NCBI RefSeq assembly: GCF_016864375.1
Contig: NZ_CP069357.1
Span: 434,001 to 498,000, forward strand
DNA: 64,000 nucleotides
Source: Microvirga sp. VF16
GTDB lineage: Bacteria > Pseudomonadota > Alphaproteobacteria > Rhizobiales > Beijerinckiaceae
Direction: 5' to 3'
Made by a program: the position numbers and the translations under genes. Positions 26,359-35,373 of the stretch are shown here, in pieces; position 1 is the first letter of the stretch, and each line of letters starts with the position of its first letter. The notes under the pieces are model-generated. The model did no database searches, was not told the DNA's origin, and saw nothing but the letters and a program-made list of their open reading frames with translations.

Positions 26359-26796
26359 CTATGGTCCCCGCCGCGGCTCGAGCGAGAGAATGTCGAGCAC
26401 GGGACACTCGGGTGCGGTGCCGCCGTCGCATTTGTCGATGGTCTGCCCGAGCAGCCGCTCGAGCTTCGTGAGGTCAGCGATCTTCGCCCGGATGTCATCC
26501 AGGTGCTTCGAGGCAATCTCGCGGACCTCGCCGCACGGGGCTCGCTCCGGCCCGCCCAGCGCCAGAAGCGCCTTGATCTCGTCCAGCGTGAACCCGAGCT
26601 CGCGGCCGCGCCGGAGGAAGGCCAGCACGCGCGTATGGTGCTGATCGTAGACCCTGCGGCCGCCTTCCGTGCGCGGTGGCGCGGGCAGCATCCCGATCCT
26701 CTCGTAGTAGCGGATGGTCTCAATGTTCACCCCGGTGAGCCGTGACAGCTCGCCGATGGGGAATGTCTCACCTCGCGCATGCGTGATCGCGTCCAT
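26359..26796 (-). CDS. merR: Mercury-responsive transcriptional regulator MerR
   Basis: 145 residues. N-terminal winged helix-turn-helix (FPIGELSRLTGVNIETIRYYERIG), dimerisation helix, and three Cys at positions 88, 123 and 131 whose spacing (35 and 8) nearly matches the Hg(II)-binding Cys82/117/126 of Tn501 MerR. It represses, and with Hg(II) activates, the divergent mer operon from the operator at 26814-26832. ATG 26796 is chosen because it fits the family start; longer frames have no homology. Confidence 0.93.
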   Translation of the reverse strand: MDAITHARGETFPIGELSRLTGVNIETIRYYERIGMLPAPPRTEGGRRVYDQHHTRVLAFLRRGRELGFTLDEIKALLALGGPERAPCGEVREIASKHLDDIRAKIADLTKLERLLGQTIDKCDGGTAPECPVLDILSLEPRRGP

Positions 26797-26813
26797 CGAA
26801 AAAAAGCCCTTGC

Positions 26814-26832
26814 TCCTGTAGCCACTACAGGA
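26814..26832 (+). promoter_or_regulatory. MerR operator
   Basis: Perfect dyad TCCTGTA-GCCAC-TACAGGA between merR and merT, preceded by a TTGCTC -35-like element at about 26810. Dyads of this type lie in the long spacer of MerR-controlled promoters. Confidence 0.85.
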
Positions 26833-26869
26833 TGCACGGTCACCCCATCGGCGTAAAGGAGATTGTTCG

Positions 26870-27286
26870 ATGCATGAATTGACCCGCGTGGGGCCAAGCG
26901 ACGCGGCAAGCCCGTCGGAGAGCGAGAGCGCTCCCCGGGACCGCCAAGGTCTGCTGGCGGCTGGAGGCCTTCTGGCCGCGCTCGGGGCCTCGTCCTGCTG
27001 CATCCTGCCCCTCACGCTCTTCTGGTTTGGTGTGAGCGGGGCCTGGATCGGCACCCTGACCGCGCTGGCGCCCTACCAGCCGGTCTTCGTGGCCATGGCG
27101 CTGGCCTTCCTGGGCTTTGGCTTCTGGCGCGTCTACCGCCAGCCAAAGGTGGCATGCGCGGACGGAAGCTTCTGCGCCCAGCCGGGATCGAGCCGCATCA
27201 CAAAAATCGGCCTCTGGACGGCCGCCGTGCTCGTCCTCGCGGCCGTCACCTTCCCCTACACCGCCCCACTGTTGATCAGCCTCTGA
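26870..27286 (+). CDS. merT: Mercuric ion transporter MerT
   Basis: 138 residues, three membrane helices. The first carries the vicinal Cys43-Cys44 pair (GASSCCILPL) that takes Hg(II) from MerP; a second Cys pair (CADGSFC) is in the cytoplasmic loop. The N-terminal 25 residues are a polar extension. It moves Hg(II) into the cytoplasm for reduction by MerA. First gene of merTPAB, 11 bp before merP. Confidence 0.92.
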   Translation: MHELTRVGPSDAASPSESESAPRDRQGLLAAGGLLAALGASSCCILPLTLFWFGVSGAWIGTLTALAPYQPVFVAMALAFLGFGFWRVYRQPKVACADGSFCAQPGSSRITKIGLWTAAVLVLAAVTFPYTAPLLISL

Positions 27287-27297
27287 GGAGACCTGCA

Positions 27298-27603
27298 ATG
27301 AAGATCCTGTTTCATACCGCCCTGATCGCCTCGGGCCTGCTGCTCGCGGGCGGGGCTATGGCCGCGCCACGGACCGTCACGCTCGAGGTCGAGAACGTGA
27401 GCTGCGTCACCTGCGTCCCGACTGTGAAAAAGGCGCTCTCCCGCATCCCGGGCGTCAGCCAAGTCGCGGTGATTGACCATGGCGGTATGGCGACGGCGAC
27501 CGTCACCTTCGACGACGAAAAGGTCACGCCTGAGGCGCTGACCCAGGCGACGACCAATGCGGGCTATCCCTCGACGGTGAAGGGCGCCAAGGGTTCTTCC
27601 TGA
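27298..27603 (+). CDS. merP: Periplasmic mercury-binding protein MerP
   Basis: 101 residues: signal peptide (ILFHTALIASGLLLAGGAMA) and one HMA domain with the metal site VSCVTC (Cys36, Cys39). It captures Hg(II) in the periplasm and passes it to MerT. The ribosome-binding site GAGGAG lies within the merT-merP gap. Confidence 0.92.
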   Translation: MKILFHTALIASGLLLAGGAMAAPRTVTLEVENVSCVTCVPTVKKALSRIPGVSQVAVIDHGGMATATVTFDDEKVTPEALTQATTNAGYPSTVKGAKGSS

Positions 27604-27684
27604 CCCGTCGCGCCGTCGCCAATCAATCAACCTTCCCGGTGCCGACTGCTGTCAGCCGGCCGGGAACACACGAAAGCTAAGATC

Positions 27685-29118
27685 ATGAGTGACTGCTGCG
27701 CCACTGGCGCCAAGAACGGCAACGACCGCTACGATTTGGTGGTCGTCGGTGCCGGGTCGGCCGGGTTCTCGGCTGCCATCACGGCCGCCGAGCAGGGGGC
27801 GCAGATTGCCCTCGTCGGCCACGGCACGATGGGCGGCACCTGCGTCAACGTCGGCTGCGTGCCCTCGAAGACCCTGATCCGGGCCACGGAGGCGGTGCAC
27901 CACGCCAACGCGGCCTCGCGCTTCGCCGGGATCGACGGAACCGCGCGGGTCGCCGACTGGCGGGCCCTGGTGGTCCAGAAGGACGACCTCGTCGCGAGCC
28001 TGCGCCAAGCCAAGTACGCCGACCTCCTGCCGGACTACAACAACATCGCCTACCATGAAGGCCAAGCCCGCCTCGTCGACGGGGGCGTCGAGGCCGGCGG
28101 CAAGCGGTTCCTGTCGGATCGCATCATCATCGCGACCGGCACGCGGCCGGCCCCGCCGGCCATTCCGGGCCTTGCGGACATGTTGCCGCTCGACAGCACG
28201 GCGGCGCTGGCGCTGACCGAGCTGCCTCGCTCGATGGTCGTGGTTGGCGGCGGCTACATCGGGGCCGAACTCGCCCAAACCTTCGCCCGGGCCGGGGTCG
28301 CGGTGACGCTGGTCTTCCGCAGCCGCCTCTTGCCGGAGGCGGAGCCGGAGATCGGGGCGGCGCTTGCCGGCTATCTGGCCGACGAGGGCATCACGGTTGT
28401 GGGCGGCCTGACTTACGATGCCGTCCACAAGACAGAGGATGGGGTCGCGCTCACCGTCGTCAGGGACGGACGTCCGCAGACGATCACTGCCGAGCGCATC
28501 CTGGTCGCGACGGGCCGCACGCCCAACACGGAGAGCCTCGGACTGGCGGAGGCGGGCGTGGCCCAGACCGCCACGGGCGCCATCATCGTCGACGACCGCA
28601 TGCGGACCTCCAAGCCAGGCGTCTACGCGGCCGGTGATGTGACGGGCAAGGACCAGTTCGTCTACATGGCGGCTTATGGTGCAAAGCTCGCGGCCAAGAA
28701 CGCGCTTAACGGCGACAGCCTGCGCTACGACAACTCGGCCATGCCGGCGGTGGTCTTCACCGATCCGCAGGTCGGGAGCGTCGGGCTGACCGAGGCGCAG
28801 GCCCGGGCGGCCGGCCATGACGTGCGGACCTCTGTGCTCTCGCTCGACAACGTGCCGCGGGCGCTGGCCGCCCGCGACAGGCGGGGCCTGATCAAGCTCG
28901 TGGCGGACCGGGGCACCCGTAAGCTGCTCGGGGCGCACATCCTGGCCCCCGAGGGCGCGGACAGCATCCAGACAGCGGCCATGGCGATCCGCGGCGGGCT
29001 CACGATTGATGACCTTGCGGAGGCGATCTTCCCCTACCTGACCACCGTCGAAGGGCTCAAGCTCGCCGCCCAGACCTTCGACAAGGACGTCAAGAAGCTC
29101 TCCTGCTGTGCGGGATAG
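27685..29118 (+). CDS. merA: Mercuric reductase MerA
   Basis: 477 residues, a flavoprotein disulfide reductase without the N-terminal HMA domain that longer MerA proteins carry. FAD-binding VVVGAGSAGFSAA at the N-terminus, active-site Cys53/Cys58 (GTCVNVGCVPSK), NADPH-binding VVGGGYIGAELAQ, and the C-terminal Cys474-Cys475 pair that hands Hg(II) to the active site. It reduces Hg(II) to volatile Hg(0) with NADPH. It lies 81 bp after merP; Cys4-Cys5 at the N-terminus may bind metal. Confidence 0.95.
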   Translation: MSDCCATGAKNGNDRYDLVVVGAGSAGFSAAITAAEQGAQIALVGHGTMGGTCVNVGCVPSKTLIRATEAVHHANAASRFAGIDGTARVADWRALVVQKDDLVASLRQAKYADLLPDYNNIAYHEGQARLVDGGVEAGGKRFLSDRIIIATGTRPAPPAIPGLADMLPLDSTAALALTELPRSMVVVGGGYIGAELAQTFARAGVAVTLVFRSRLLPEAEPEIGAALAGYLADEGITVVGGLTYDAVHKTEDGVALTVVRDGRPQTITAERILVATGRTPNTESLGLAEAGVAQTATGAIIVDDRMRTSKPGVYAAGDVTGKDQFVYMAAYGAKLAAKNALNGDSLRYDNSAMPAVVFTDPQVGSVGLTEAQARAAGHDVRTSVLSLDNVPRALAARDRRGLIKLVADRGTRKLLGAHILAPEGADSIQTAAMAIRGGLTIDDLAEAIFPYLTTVEGLKLAAQTFDKDVKKLSCCAG

Positions 29119-29147
29119 CATCGGCCAACTCTATTGAGGATTGAGCT

Positions 29148-29921
29148 ATGAACATCACCGTGAACCTCACACCAGAGCGTGCCGCAGAAATCAGGCCGGG
29201 CGTATTGCGTCCGGACTGGTCGGCCGTGACGACATCGGCCGCCCGAGAGACTCTACGCGGGCGTATGGCAGCGCGTTCGGGTCTGCTCGACAAGTGGTCC
29301 CACGCGCTCGAAGCCAGCGAGGACATTGTTTGGCGGACGGTCCTGCATCTCTACGCAGCCAAGGGGCGGCCTCCCACCATCAACGGGATCGCCGCCACGA
29401 CGGGAATGGGTGCAAGCCGTGTCGCCGCGCTCCTGCGCGAACTGCAACTGCGGGACCTCGTTGGTCTCGAAGCCGGATCGGACGCCATCTGGCTGGCCTA
29501 TCCGTTCACGGAGCGGGCGACCGGGCACCGGGTCGAGCTCAACGGCCATTCCCTGAACGCCCTGTGCGCCATCGACGCCCTCGGGGTCGCCGCGATGTAC
29601 GGGACCGACGTCATGGTCACCTCGCAATGCCGATCCTGCGGCGAGACGATCCGCGTCATGACAGCGGACGCGGGCCGCACGCTGCAGAGCGTGTCCCACC
29701 CCAGGGCGGGCGTCTGGTACGACTTTGCCTACGCCGACAGCGCGGCTTCCTCGTGCTGCCCGGCTATCGCGTTCTTCTGTTCCGACGCGCATCTGCAACG
29801 CTGGCTCGACAGCCAGGCGATCCGGCCTATGGGAGCCCGTCTGAACCTGGACGAGGCACTGGAAGTCGGCCACGCGATCTTCGGCCCCGTCCTCCGCGAG
29901 CCCGCGCCGGCGGTCGCCTGA
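29148..29921 (+). CDS. merB: Organomercurial lyase MerB
   Basis: 257 residues. The catalytic set is visible: Cys140 and Asp143 in ALCAIDALG, and Cys203/204 in SSCCPAIAFFCS, corresponding to the Cys-Asp-Cys triad of MerB. It cleaves the C-Hg bond of organomercurials and passes Hg(II) to MerA. The protein is longer than R831b MerB (212) because of an N-terminal winged-helix extension seen in this branch. It follows merA by 29 bp and completes a broad-spectrum mer operon. Confidence 0.93.
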   Translation: MNITVNLTPERAAEIRPGVLRPDWSAVTTSAARETLRGRMAARSGLLDKWSHALEASEDIVWRTVLHLYAAKGRPPTINGIAATTGMGASRVAALLRELQLRDLVGLEAGSDAIWLAYPFTERATGHRVELNGHSLNALCAIDALGVAAMYGTDVMVTSQCRSCGETIRVMTADAGRTLQSVSHPRAGVWYDFAYADSAASSCCPAIAFFCSDAHLQRWLDSQAIRPMGARLNLDEALEVGHAIFGPVLREPAPAVA

Positions 29922-29935
29922 CCGGGAGCGGCATC

Positions 29936-30031
29936 ATGCAGGGCCCGTCCACCAGGGCAGGGATTAAGGAAGGCTTCGTCTTCGCTCCCGTCTTCAACGC
30001 GGACGGGCTGCTGCCGGCGATTGCCATGGGA
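29936..30031 (+). pseudogene. N-terminal fragment of phosphoribosyl-AMP cyclohydrolase (hisI-like)
   Basis: Reads FVFAPVFNADGLLPAIAMG, the HisI N-terminus, then loses similarity. A second, longer broken hisI lies at 43859 (FVPVFNSDGLLPTIATD). Directly after merB, on the same strand. Confidence 0.6.
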
Positions 30032-30089
30032 TTGCCGTGCCACCCCAGCTTGGCTGCCGCATGCCGGAGCAGCCAGTGGCAAGAATGCC

Positions 30090-30300
30090 GCCCGGCGCTT
30101 CGTCTATACGTTCGAGGTCCTCTCGCCGGACAGCTTTCATGCTGCCGGTAGCTGGGTATTCTGCTTCGGCCACACAAAGACTCGCGCGGCCGCGACAGGC
30201 CAGTCCATCGACAATCGCTTCCTGTACCGCTTCAGGGTTGAGAGCGGCCAGCTTGTGGCATTTACCGAATCTACGGACACGGCCGCGCTTGCCGTCGGAT
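30090..30300 (+). pseudogene. Fragment of an NTF2/SnoaL-like protein
   Basis: The frame reads RRFVYTFEVLSPDSFHAAG, WVFCFGHTKTRAAATGQ and FRVESGQLVAFTESTDTAAL, typical of the C-terminal half of SnoaL-like alpha+beta barrel proteins. No proper start, and it runs into the repeat at 30338. Remnant. Confidence 0.5.
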
Positions 30301-30337
30301 CTGGGACGCTTCGCGGGACCGGAGGAGGATCAAGGCC

Positions 30338-30477
30338 GCGTAGGCAGCCCCATAGCCGCTTCGCGGTGCGCCGCAGGCGTAAGGCTTGAGGGCGCGCCGG
30401 AGCACCACGCCACCATCCAGGCTGCCAGAGTGCAACTCGCTCCGACACTGTCCGTCAAATCAAGTTCAGGATTCTAC
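30338..30477 (-). repeat. Inverted repeat copy A (with 41166-41305)
   Basis: About 140 bp that match the reverse complement of 41166-41305 with few differences, including ACACTGTCCG (30445-30454). It looks like one end of a degenerate IS. The two copies are 10.7 kb apart in opposite orientation. Confidence 0.75.
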
Positions 30478-30497
30478 AACTGAGGCTGCTTTCCCCA

Positions 30498-30600
30498 AGG
30501 AAACAGCATCAGGCGCCGAAGTCTGCGCCCCTCAGCTCTGATCCACCGGGCCTGACCGTGGATCGGATCGAGACCGATCAGAAGAGAACCACGATCGCCG
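30498..30600 (+). pseudogene. 5'-end remnant of an ISL3-type transposase gene
   Basis: The DNA AAGGAAACAGCATCAGGC and what follows matches the start of the complete ISL3 transposase at 36420-36520; the frame gives RSLRPSALI then GLTVDRIETDQ against RSLRPSALI and GLIVDQIHADA. A frameshift and loss of the rest show decay. Confidence 0.6.
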
Positions 30601-31598
30601 AGCCTTCCCAACCGATCGCGTAGCCAGGCGTCGTCATCATGATGGCACAGTTGACACAAACCCAGCATCTACCAGTGAGCGATGCGCGGCGAGTACGCCA
30701 CCCTGTTGGCTCTCGACCGGAGCCGTCTAGTGACGAACGGCATCCCCTAGGCCCATGCCGTTCTTCTCACCAGCGGCCGCCGCCTTACGCGCTTCGTATC
30801 CCCGACAGCAATGTGATAAAGCCGGGCGGGATGCCAGGATCGATCGATCCGCCGTGGGCATCGCCCGCGCGTCATGGGACCTCCGACAGGGGTGCATTCG
30901 TCTGGACTTGTCGATCGACCTCTCTTGCGAAAAGTCATTGAAGGTTGCCGCATCGCTCTCGGCGTCTGCGCGATCCTATGGCAGCCTGGTCGAGCACATG
31001 CGTCTTTCCGGTCACGGTGATTCCGACGAAAGCGCCAACGGCGGGCAGGTCGATCGCCGGGCTTCTGAGGATCACAGGTTTGCCCGGCGACGGGAGCTTC
31101 ATCGCAGCCCTTGGGACGGAGAGACACGAAGCGGCTCGCGCCGCCGAATTCAATGCCAGTTTACCCCATCCTGCCGAACGTCGGACCATCTTCCATTCCG
31201 CCCCTCAACCGAATGCGCTGCGCCAACCTGCCCGGGCTGCCCACTCAGACGTCGGGGAACATCGGATTGACGTGCTGCCGGAGAGTGCAGCCTCGACTCT
31301 GAAACGGCTGCTTTGATCTTCGTTTCTCCCGGCCCTTGAGGTGCTGACGGATTCAAGCATCTGTCTCGTCCGAGGTTGAGAACATCTCGTGCCTGCCAGT
31401 CAGCGGGCCGAGTTCAACCTCCACAGAGTGGGATTGTCATCCGGCGACATTTCCGGGGCGGAGCCCGCTCGACACAGAAACAACGCGCGGAATGGTGCTG
31501 GTAGGAACGCAGGACTGGCCGTCCCTCGGCCATCGCAGGCAGGCCTACCCGAAGCATCATGGACTCGCACGGTTGCTTCAGGGTAGGCCCGCCTTTCG
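30601..31598. other. One kilobase without recognisable genes
   Basis: Overlapping open frames on both strands without a named domain. Given the decayed neighbours it may hold further relics too short to identify. Confidence 0.35.
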
Positions 31599-32297
31599 TC
31601 ACATCATCTGTTGTACTCGTGAGCGGATGAACCCTGCGGTTCCTCCGAGAACGACCCAAAACACTAGGCTGATCACGGAAACCAGCACAACAAAGTCATG
31701 GGCCAACGCCTCGGGAACTGGACTCTCGAAGCTGTCGGGCCTCGGTGCACCGACCAGATGTGGTGCAACGATGAGCGCGATGCCCAGAATGGCGAGCGGT
31801 AAGGATTGCCTGAACACCAGCAAGACAAGGCCGAGGCCTGTCGCCGATACGGTCGCGATCCACCAGATCTGCCGCTTGTCCAGTTCCGCAGCCGGCATGG
31901 CCGGCAATTCAGGCGGAAGGCCGAGGCCGGGCGCCAAGGTGAAGACAGCGAACCCCGCCAATCCCCAGAACACTCCCTGGCGCCAACCAGTCATTCCACC
32001 CTTGATCTCGGAGACGGCGACAAGCAAGAGTGCGACGCCGATAGCCGTGACCACGTTGGCGAGAGCGGTATAGGCTGAGCGCTCGAAGCCATCCGCCGGA
32101 GCCCATCCCTCGCCCTCGTCGTGCGAATGAGCGGCATTCGGCAGTGCGGCATGCTCGTGAGCCAGCCCCGCGTTTTCGAAGGCTTCGGCCTTCAAGATCA
32201 GTGGGACTGTGCCGGCATATTGCATGGCGGTCATCGCAAGGCCCGCAACGAGCCCGGCGAGAGCGGCGATGAAGACGATGTTGCGAAAGAGAGCCAT
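31599..32297 (-). CDS. cbtA: Cobalt transporter subunit CbtA
   Basis: 232 residues, about six membrane helices, with the family N-terminus FRNIVFIAALAGLVAGLAMT and a His-rich loop (HEHAALPNAAHSHDEGEG) likely to bind cobalt. With CbtB it forms a predicted cobalt uptake system. It is last in a cbtB-cbtA operon under a cobalamin riboswitch; the gap to cbtB is 12 bp. Confidence 0.9.
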   Translation of the reverse strand: MALFRNIVFIAALAGLVAGLAMTAMQYAGTVPLILKAEAFENAGLAHEHAALPNAAHSHDEGEGWAPADGFERSAYTALANVVTAIGVALLLVAVSEIKGGMTGWRQGVFWGLAGFAVFTLAPGLGLPPELPAMPAAELDKRQIWWIATVSATGLGLVLLVFRQSLPLAILGIALIVAPHLVGAPRPDSFESPVPEALAHDFVVLVSVISLVFWVVLGGTAGFIRSRVQQMM

Positions 32298-32309
32298 CGC
32301 GCTTGCCCC

Positions 32310-32495
32310 TCAGTGACAGGGAAATGCGAGCGAGTGGCGCACATCATGCGACGCGTTGTGGATAGCCTCGATAGGCGCGAAGCCGGCGACCCCGAGGACG
32401 ACAAGTCCGAGGAAAGCTGCAAGACCGATCTGAGCCAGCCGGGAGGCTGCGGTAACCGATGTTTGGATCGGGAGCGAAGTCTGCTGAGTATTCAT
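32310..32495 (-). CDS. cbtB: Cobalt transporter subunit CbtB
   Basis: 61 residues with one membrane helix (LAQIGLAAFLGLVVLGVAGF) and the conserved C-terminal HNASHDVRHSLAFPCH, whose His and Cys are proposed cobalt ligands. It begins 45 bp after the riboswitch B12 box. Confidence 0.9.
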   Translation of the reverse strand: MNTQQTSLPIQTSVTAASRLAQIGLAAFLGLVVLGVAGFAPIEAIHNASHDVRHSLAFPCH

Positions 32496-32540
32496 GGTTC
32501 ATCCTGTGTCCTCCACCCGAGGACCTTTCGAAGGTTTTCC

Positions 32541-32718
32541 GACGCCGGCAGGTCTCCTGGCTCACGGATCCGCGTGTTTCCTCTTGCCTTCCCGGGAAAT
32601 CCCAGTGGCGCGGCGAGGAACACTCTCCGTCTACAGTTGCGGGGGCAGCCGCGGCATTGGGCGAAAGACAGCCCGCACCGCATTCCCTTATTTGTCCCCA
32701 AAGGGCTCCGACACCTTA
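32541..32718 (-). promoter_or_regulatory. Cobalamin (B12) riboswitch
   Basis: On the minus strand the B12 box AGCCAGGAGACCTGCCGGCG is at 32562-32543, preceded by the conserved core (GCAACTGTAGACGG and GGGAAGGC..GAGGA elements) and starting near 32718 with AAGGTGTCGGAGCCC. It lies directly before cbtB-cbtA and should switch cobalt uptake off when cobalamin is plentiful. Confidence 0.9.
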
Positions 32719-32780
32719 GCTATAACCCTATTCCACGAAATCACAAATGCAAAGACGGCGAGGGACATGGCCGCAAGTCT

Positions 32781-33062
32781 TCATGATGGACCGGCAGTCT
32801 CCGCTAGAGCTCGTCTGATGTCACGGCTTGTCAGATGGAAACTCTGCCGGCTTGGAACGCCCGCCCTTTGGATCTTCGCTTGGGCCGCCCGTTTGAAGGC
32901 ATCCTCATGCGCCCGAAAATAGGCCTCGCAGCTGTCCCGGGAAGCCACCTTAGCCAAGGAGCGGAATGCCAGCCGATGGACGAAGCAGCCGCCCTGGTGT
33001 CCTTCGAGTCTGAACACGAGAGCATCGATATCTTGCCGCCATATCAGGTCATCAGTAGGCAT
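32781..33062 (-). CDS. Hypothetical protein, 93 aa (DUF1488-like)
   Basis: Starts MPTDDLIWRQDIDALVFRLE and ends with HLTSRDIRRALAE. Acidic/basic mixed, no membrane segment. The pattern of a beta-rich start, a YFRAHEDAFKRAAQAKI helix and a final SRDI segment recalls DUF1488 proteins, but the match is not firm. It is read in the same direction as cbtBA, upstream of the riboswitch. Confidence 0.5.
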   Translation of the reverse strand: MPTDDLIWRQDIDALVFRLEGHQGGCFVHRLAFRSLAKVASRDSCEAYFRAHEDAFKRAAQAKIQRAGVPSRQSFHLTSRDIRRALAETAGPS

Positions 33063-33285
33063 TGGGGCAATCGCTGTTCGGACATGAAATATGGAAGGTG
33101 CGCAATCATGTGCCCGTCCTCTCGTGCTCCAAGAGGTACAAGAGGTCTATGTTCAAGATCCAGCCCCTTTTCCTCGCGAAGCGATTGGCGAACGGCTTTG
33201 ATTCGATCCGCGACCTCTTCGATCCTGCCAGCGATAATCACCTCATCCGGCATGCCAGGTCAGGCGCCCCAGTCCATGTAGGAGT

Positions 33286-33507
33286 TCATGGCCGGAGCAG
33301 ATCTGAAGCTGACCTTAGGGCTGTCTTTACCGCTAGAGACGAATAGTGGGGTTGACTGCCGCGTGTTGTGCGGAGCTCGGCACACCAGGCCGCACTCGCC
33401 CTGTCAGAGAACCAGATCGTGAGGCTTCCGCGCTCGCGCAGGGCTGCATCGTAGTCTGCCCAATTCGACATCCTGTGCAGTTGCTTCGGAATGTGGTGAC
33501 GGCGAGC
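33286..33507 (-). pseudogene. N-terminal fragment of an IS5-family transposase
   Basis: Reads HRMSNWADYDAALRERGSLT, IWFSDRASAAWCAE and TTRGSQPHYSSLAVKTAL, the first 60 residues of IS5-group transposases; then it stops. No terminal repeats were identified. The rest of 33063-34021 holds nothing recognised. Confidence 0.7.
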
Positions 33508-34021
33508 GGCGTTGGACTTGAGCGGCACGGCAAAAACCAAGATCAAGAGGACGTAGTCCTCCTATGCCATTCAGCTTTGGCCGCCAAATCGCCCATCCGC
33601 ACAGCAAAGCTATCCAGTACGCCTCAAGGGCTAGCTGCCCTACTGCGGCTAGCACATCTCTCAGATTGATCGAGAGGCGGTGATCGTGAGCGTCATGGTG
33701 CTTGGTTGACACCGCCCAAAGCCGTTGCGCATTGTATTGATGCGGAGGCACTGCCCCATAGGTCCCTTAACCGCCCTCCGCAGACTTCGCCCCGTTCAGG
33801 CAGATCCCAACAGGGCTTTTTCCTGCCCCAGCACGTGCATCACCCGAGTTGCGATCCCCCCTTGCCTGCGCACAGCCAGATAGAAGCCGGGTATTTCGTT
33901 CGAGGTTATCCTCTTTAGAAAGTCCGAAAATCCTGCTGCAGTCTATTTTGCGTGTTCTGGCCGATGACCACCGGCTCGCTGATTCCCCGTGCCGTGGGGC
34001 CCACTCCCCCGGAGATGAGCA

Positions 34022-35086
34022 ATGCGTTTGTTGGCTTCCCTCCTCACGATTGCGGTCATGGGCCTGGGCTCGCCATCGTCCCGCCTCTTGGCGGCAGAGA
34101 CACTGCGCGACACGACCTTCGCGCCGAACCCGGGCAACCTGGTCATGTTCAAGTATGTGCCTGATGGGCTGCCTCAGGGCGCACCCCTCGTGGTGGCGCT
34201 CCACGGCTGCACGCAAAAGGCTCTCGACTCTGACGATGAGAGCGGCTGGACCGGGTTGGCAGAGCGCTTTCGCTTTGCGCTTCTCTTCCCGGAGCAGCAG
34301 GAGGTCAACAATCGTGATCGTTGCTTCAACTTTTTCATGGCGGAGCACAATCGCCGTGGTCAGGGCGAAGCGGGCTCAATCATGGCCATGGTCGAGGCGA
34401 TGCAGATCGAGCATAACATCGACCCGCAACGCATCTTCATCACCGGCCTGTCCGCCGGCGGCGCCATGACGGCGGTGATGTTGGCGGCCTACCCGGACGT
34501 CTTCAAAGGCGGGGCGATCCTCGCCGGGCTCCCCTATGGCTGCGCCAGCACGGGCGAGAACCCGTTCCTCATGGTCCAGCGGTCCTGGTTTCTGTTGTGG
34601 TATAACCCAATCGGCGAGGCGGTCTGGGCTGCGTATCGCTGCGGGATTAACCGGACCTCCTTTCCGCCACTGACACCCGCAGACCGCCGCCCGGAGGAGT
34701 GGCGGGACCTGGTCGCGGAGGCCGGCGGCCCGGCCGCACGCGCTTCATGGCCCAGGGTGTCGGTCTGGCAGGGAAGCAATGACAGCACGGTGCATCCATC
34801 GAACTTGGGCGAACTGGTTGAGCAATGGACCGCAGCGCATGGCATCGATCAGGTTCCCGACGCGCAAGGGCCGGCATCAGGGCGATATCGTCACCGGGAG
34901 TACAAGGATGCTCGCGGCGAGACGAAGGTGGCGTCCTTCGAGATCCCAGGCATGGGACACGCTGTTCCCGTTGATCCGGGATCGGCCTCGGCTCCATGCG
35001 GCAAAACGGGCAAGCACTTTGCAGACGTCGGCGTGTGCGCCGCCTCTCACATCGCCCACTCCTGGGGTCTGGATTCGCAACCGTAA
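34022..35086 (+). CDS. PHB depolymerase family esterase, exported
   Basis: 354 residues. Signal peptide, then an alpha/beta-hydrolase of the esterase-depolymerase type: oxyanion-hole region VVALHGCTQ, nucleophile Ser144 in GLSAGGAM, an Asp in WQGSNDSTV and a His in GMGHAVPVD, the complete triad. It probably hydrolyses polyhydroxybutyrate or another ester outside the cytoplasm. No substrate-binding domain is attached. ATG 34022 follows GGAGATGAG. Confidence 0.88.
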   Translation: MRLLASLLTIAVMGLGSPSSRLLAAETLRDTTFAPNPGNLVMFKYVPDGLPQGAPLVVALHGCTQKALDSDDESGWTGLAERFRFALLFPEQQEVNNRDRCFNFFMAEHNRRGQGEAGSIMAMVEAMQIEHNIDPQRIFITGLSAGGAMTAVMLAAYPDVFKGGAILAGLPYGCASTGENPFLMVQRSWFLLWYNPIGEAVWAAYRCGINRTSFPPLTPADRRPEEWRDLVAEAGGPAARASWPRVSVWQGSNDSTVHPSNLGELVEQWTAAHGIDQVPDAQGPASGRYRHREYKDARGETKVASFEIPGMGHAVPVDPGSASAPCGKTGKHFADVGVCAASHIAHSWGLDSQP

Positions 35087-35297
35087 TGCGCGGCGTCTTA
35101 CGGTTGCTGGTTTGCTCGAGCTGGCTGGGGGCACTCTCCGCCAGAATGATGCTGACGCTCCTTTGACAGCTGCCTCCCTACAGTGACGCAATATTCAGAA
35201 AGGTCACGGCCGCCGACGAGAAATTCTCTTGCGTGAACTTGGTCTTTTGTATAACGCCCATGCCTGACTGGTTTTTCATCGGACCGGTTCTCTGAAC

Positions 35298-35349
35298 AGA
35301 GCCTTCGGGCTCTCACTTCGGGCTGCTGTCTCCGGCAGCCTTTTTCTTT
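35298..35349 (+). terminator. Two hairpins and a T-run upstream of the IHF gene
   Basis: AGAGCC-TTCG-GGCTCT (35298-35313) is followed by GGCTGC..GCAGCC (35321-35340) and TTTTTCTTT (35341-35349). The second is a good Rho-independent terminator. It may end the esterase transcript, or mark a short RNA or an attenuator before the IHF gene. Confidence 0.65.
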
Positions 35350-35373
35350 GGGGGCCGGAGCCTGGGGGCAGGA

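Noticed and set aside
33044..33253. Minus-strand frame with MPDEVIIAGRIEEVADRI as a luciferase-like monooxygenase end
   Set aside because: Only a short, weak resemblance and a stop just upstream; not enough to annotate.
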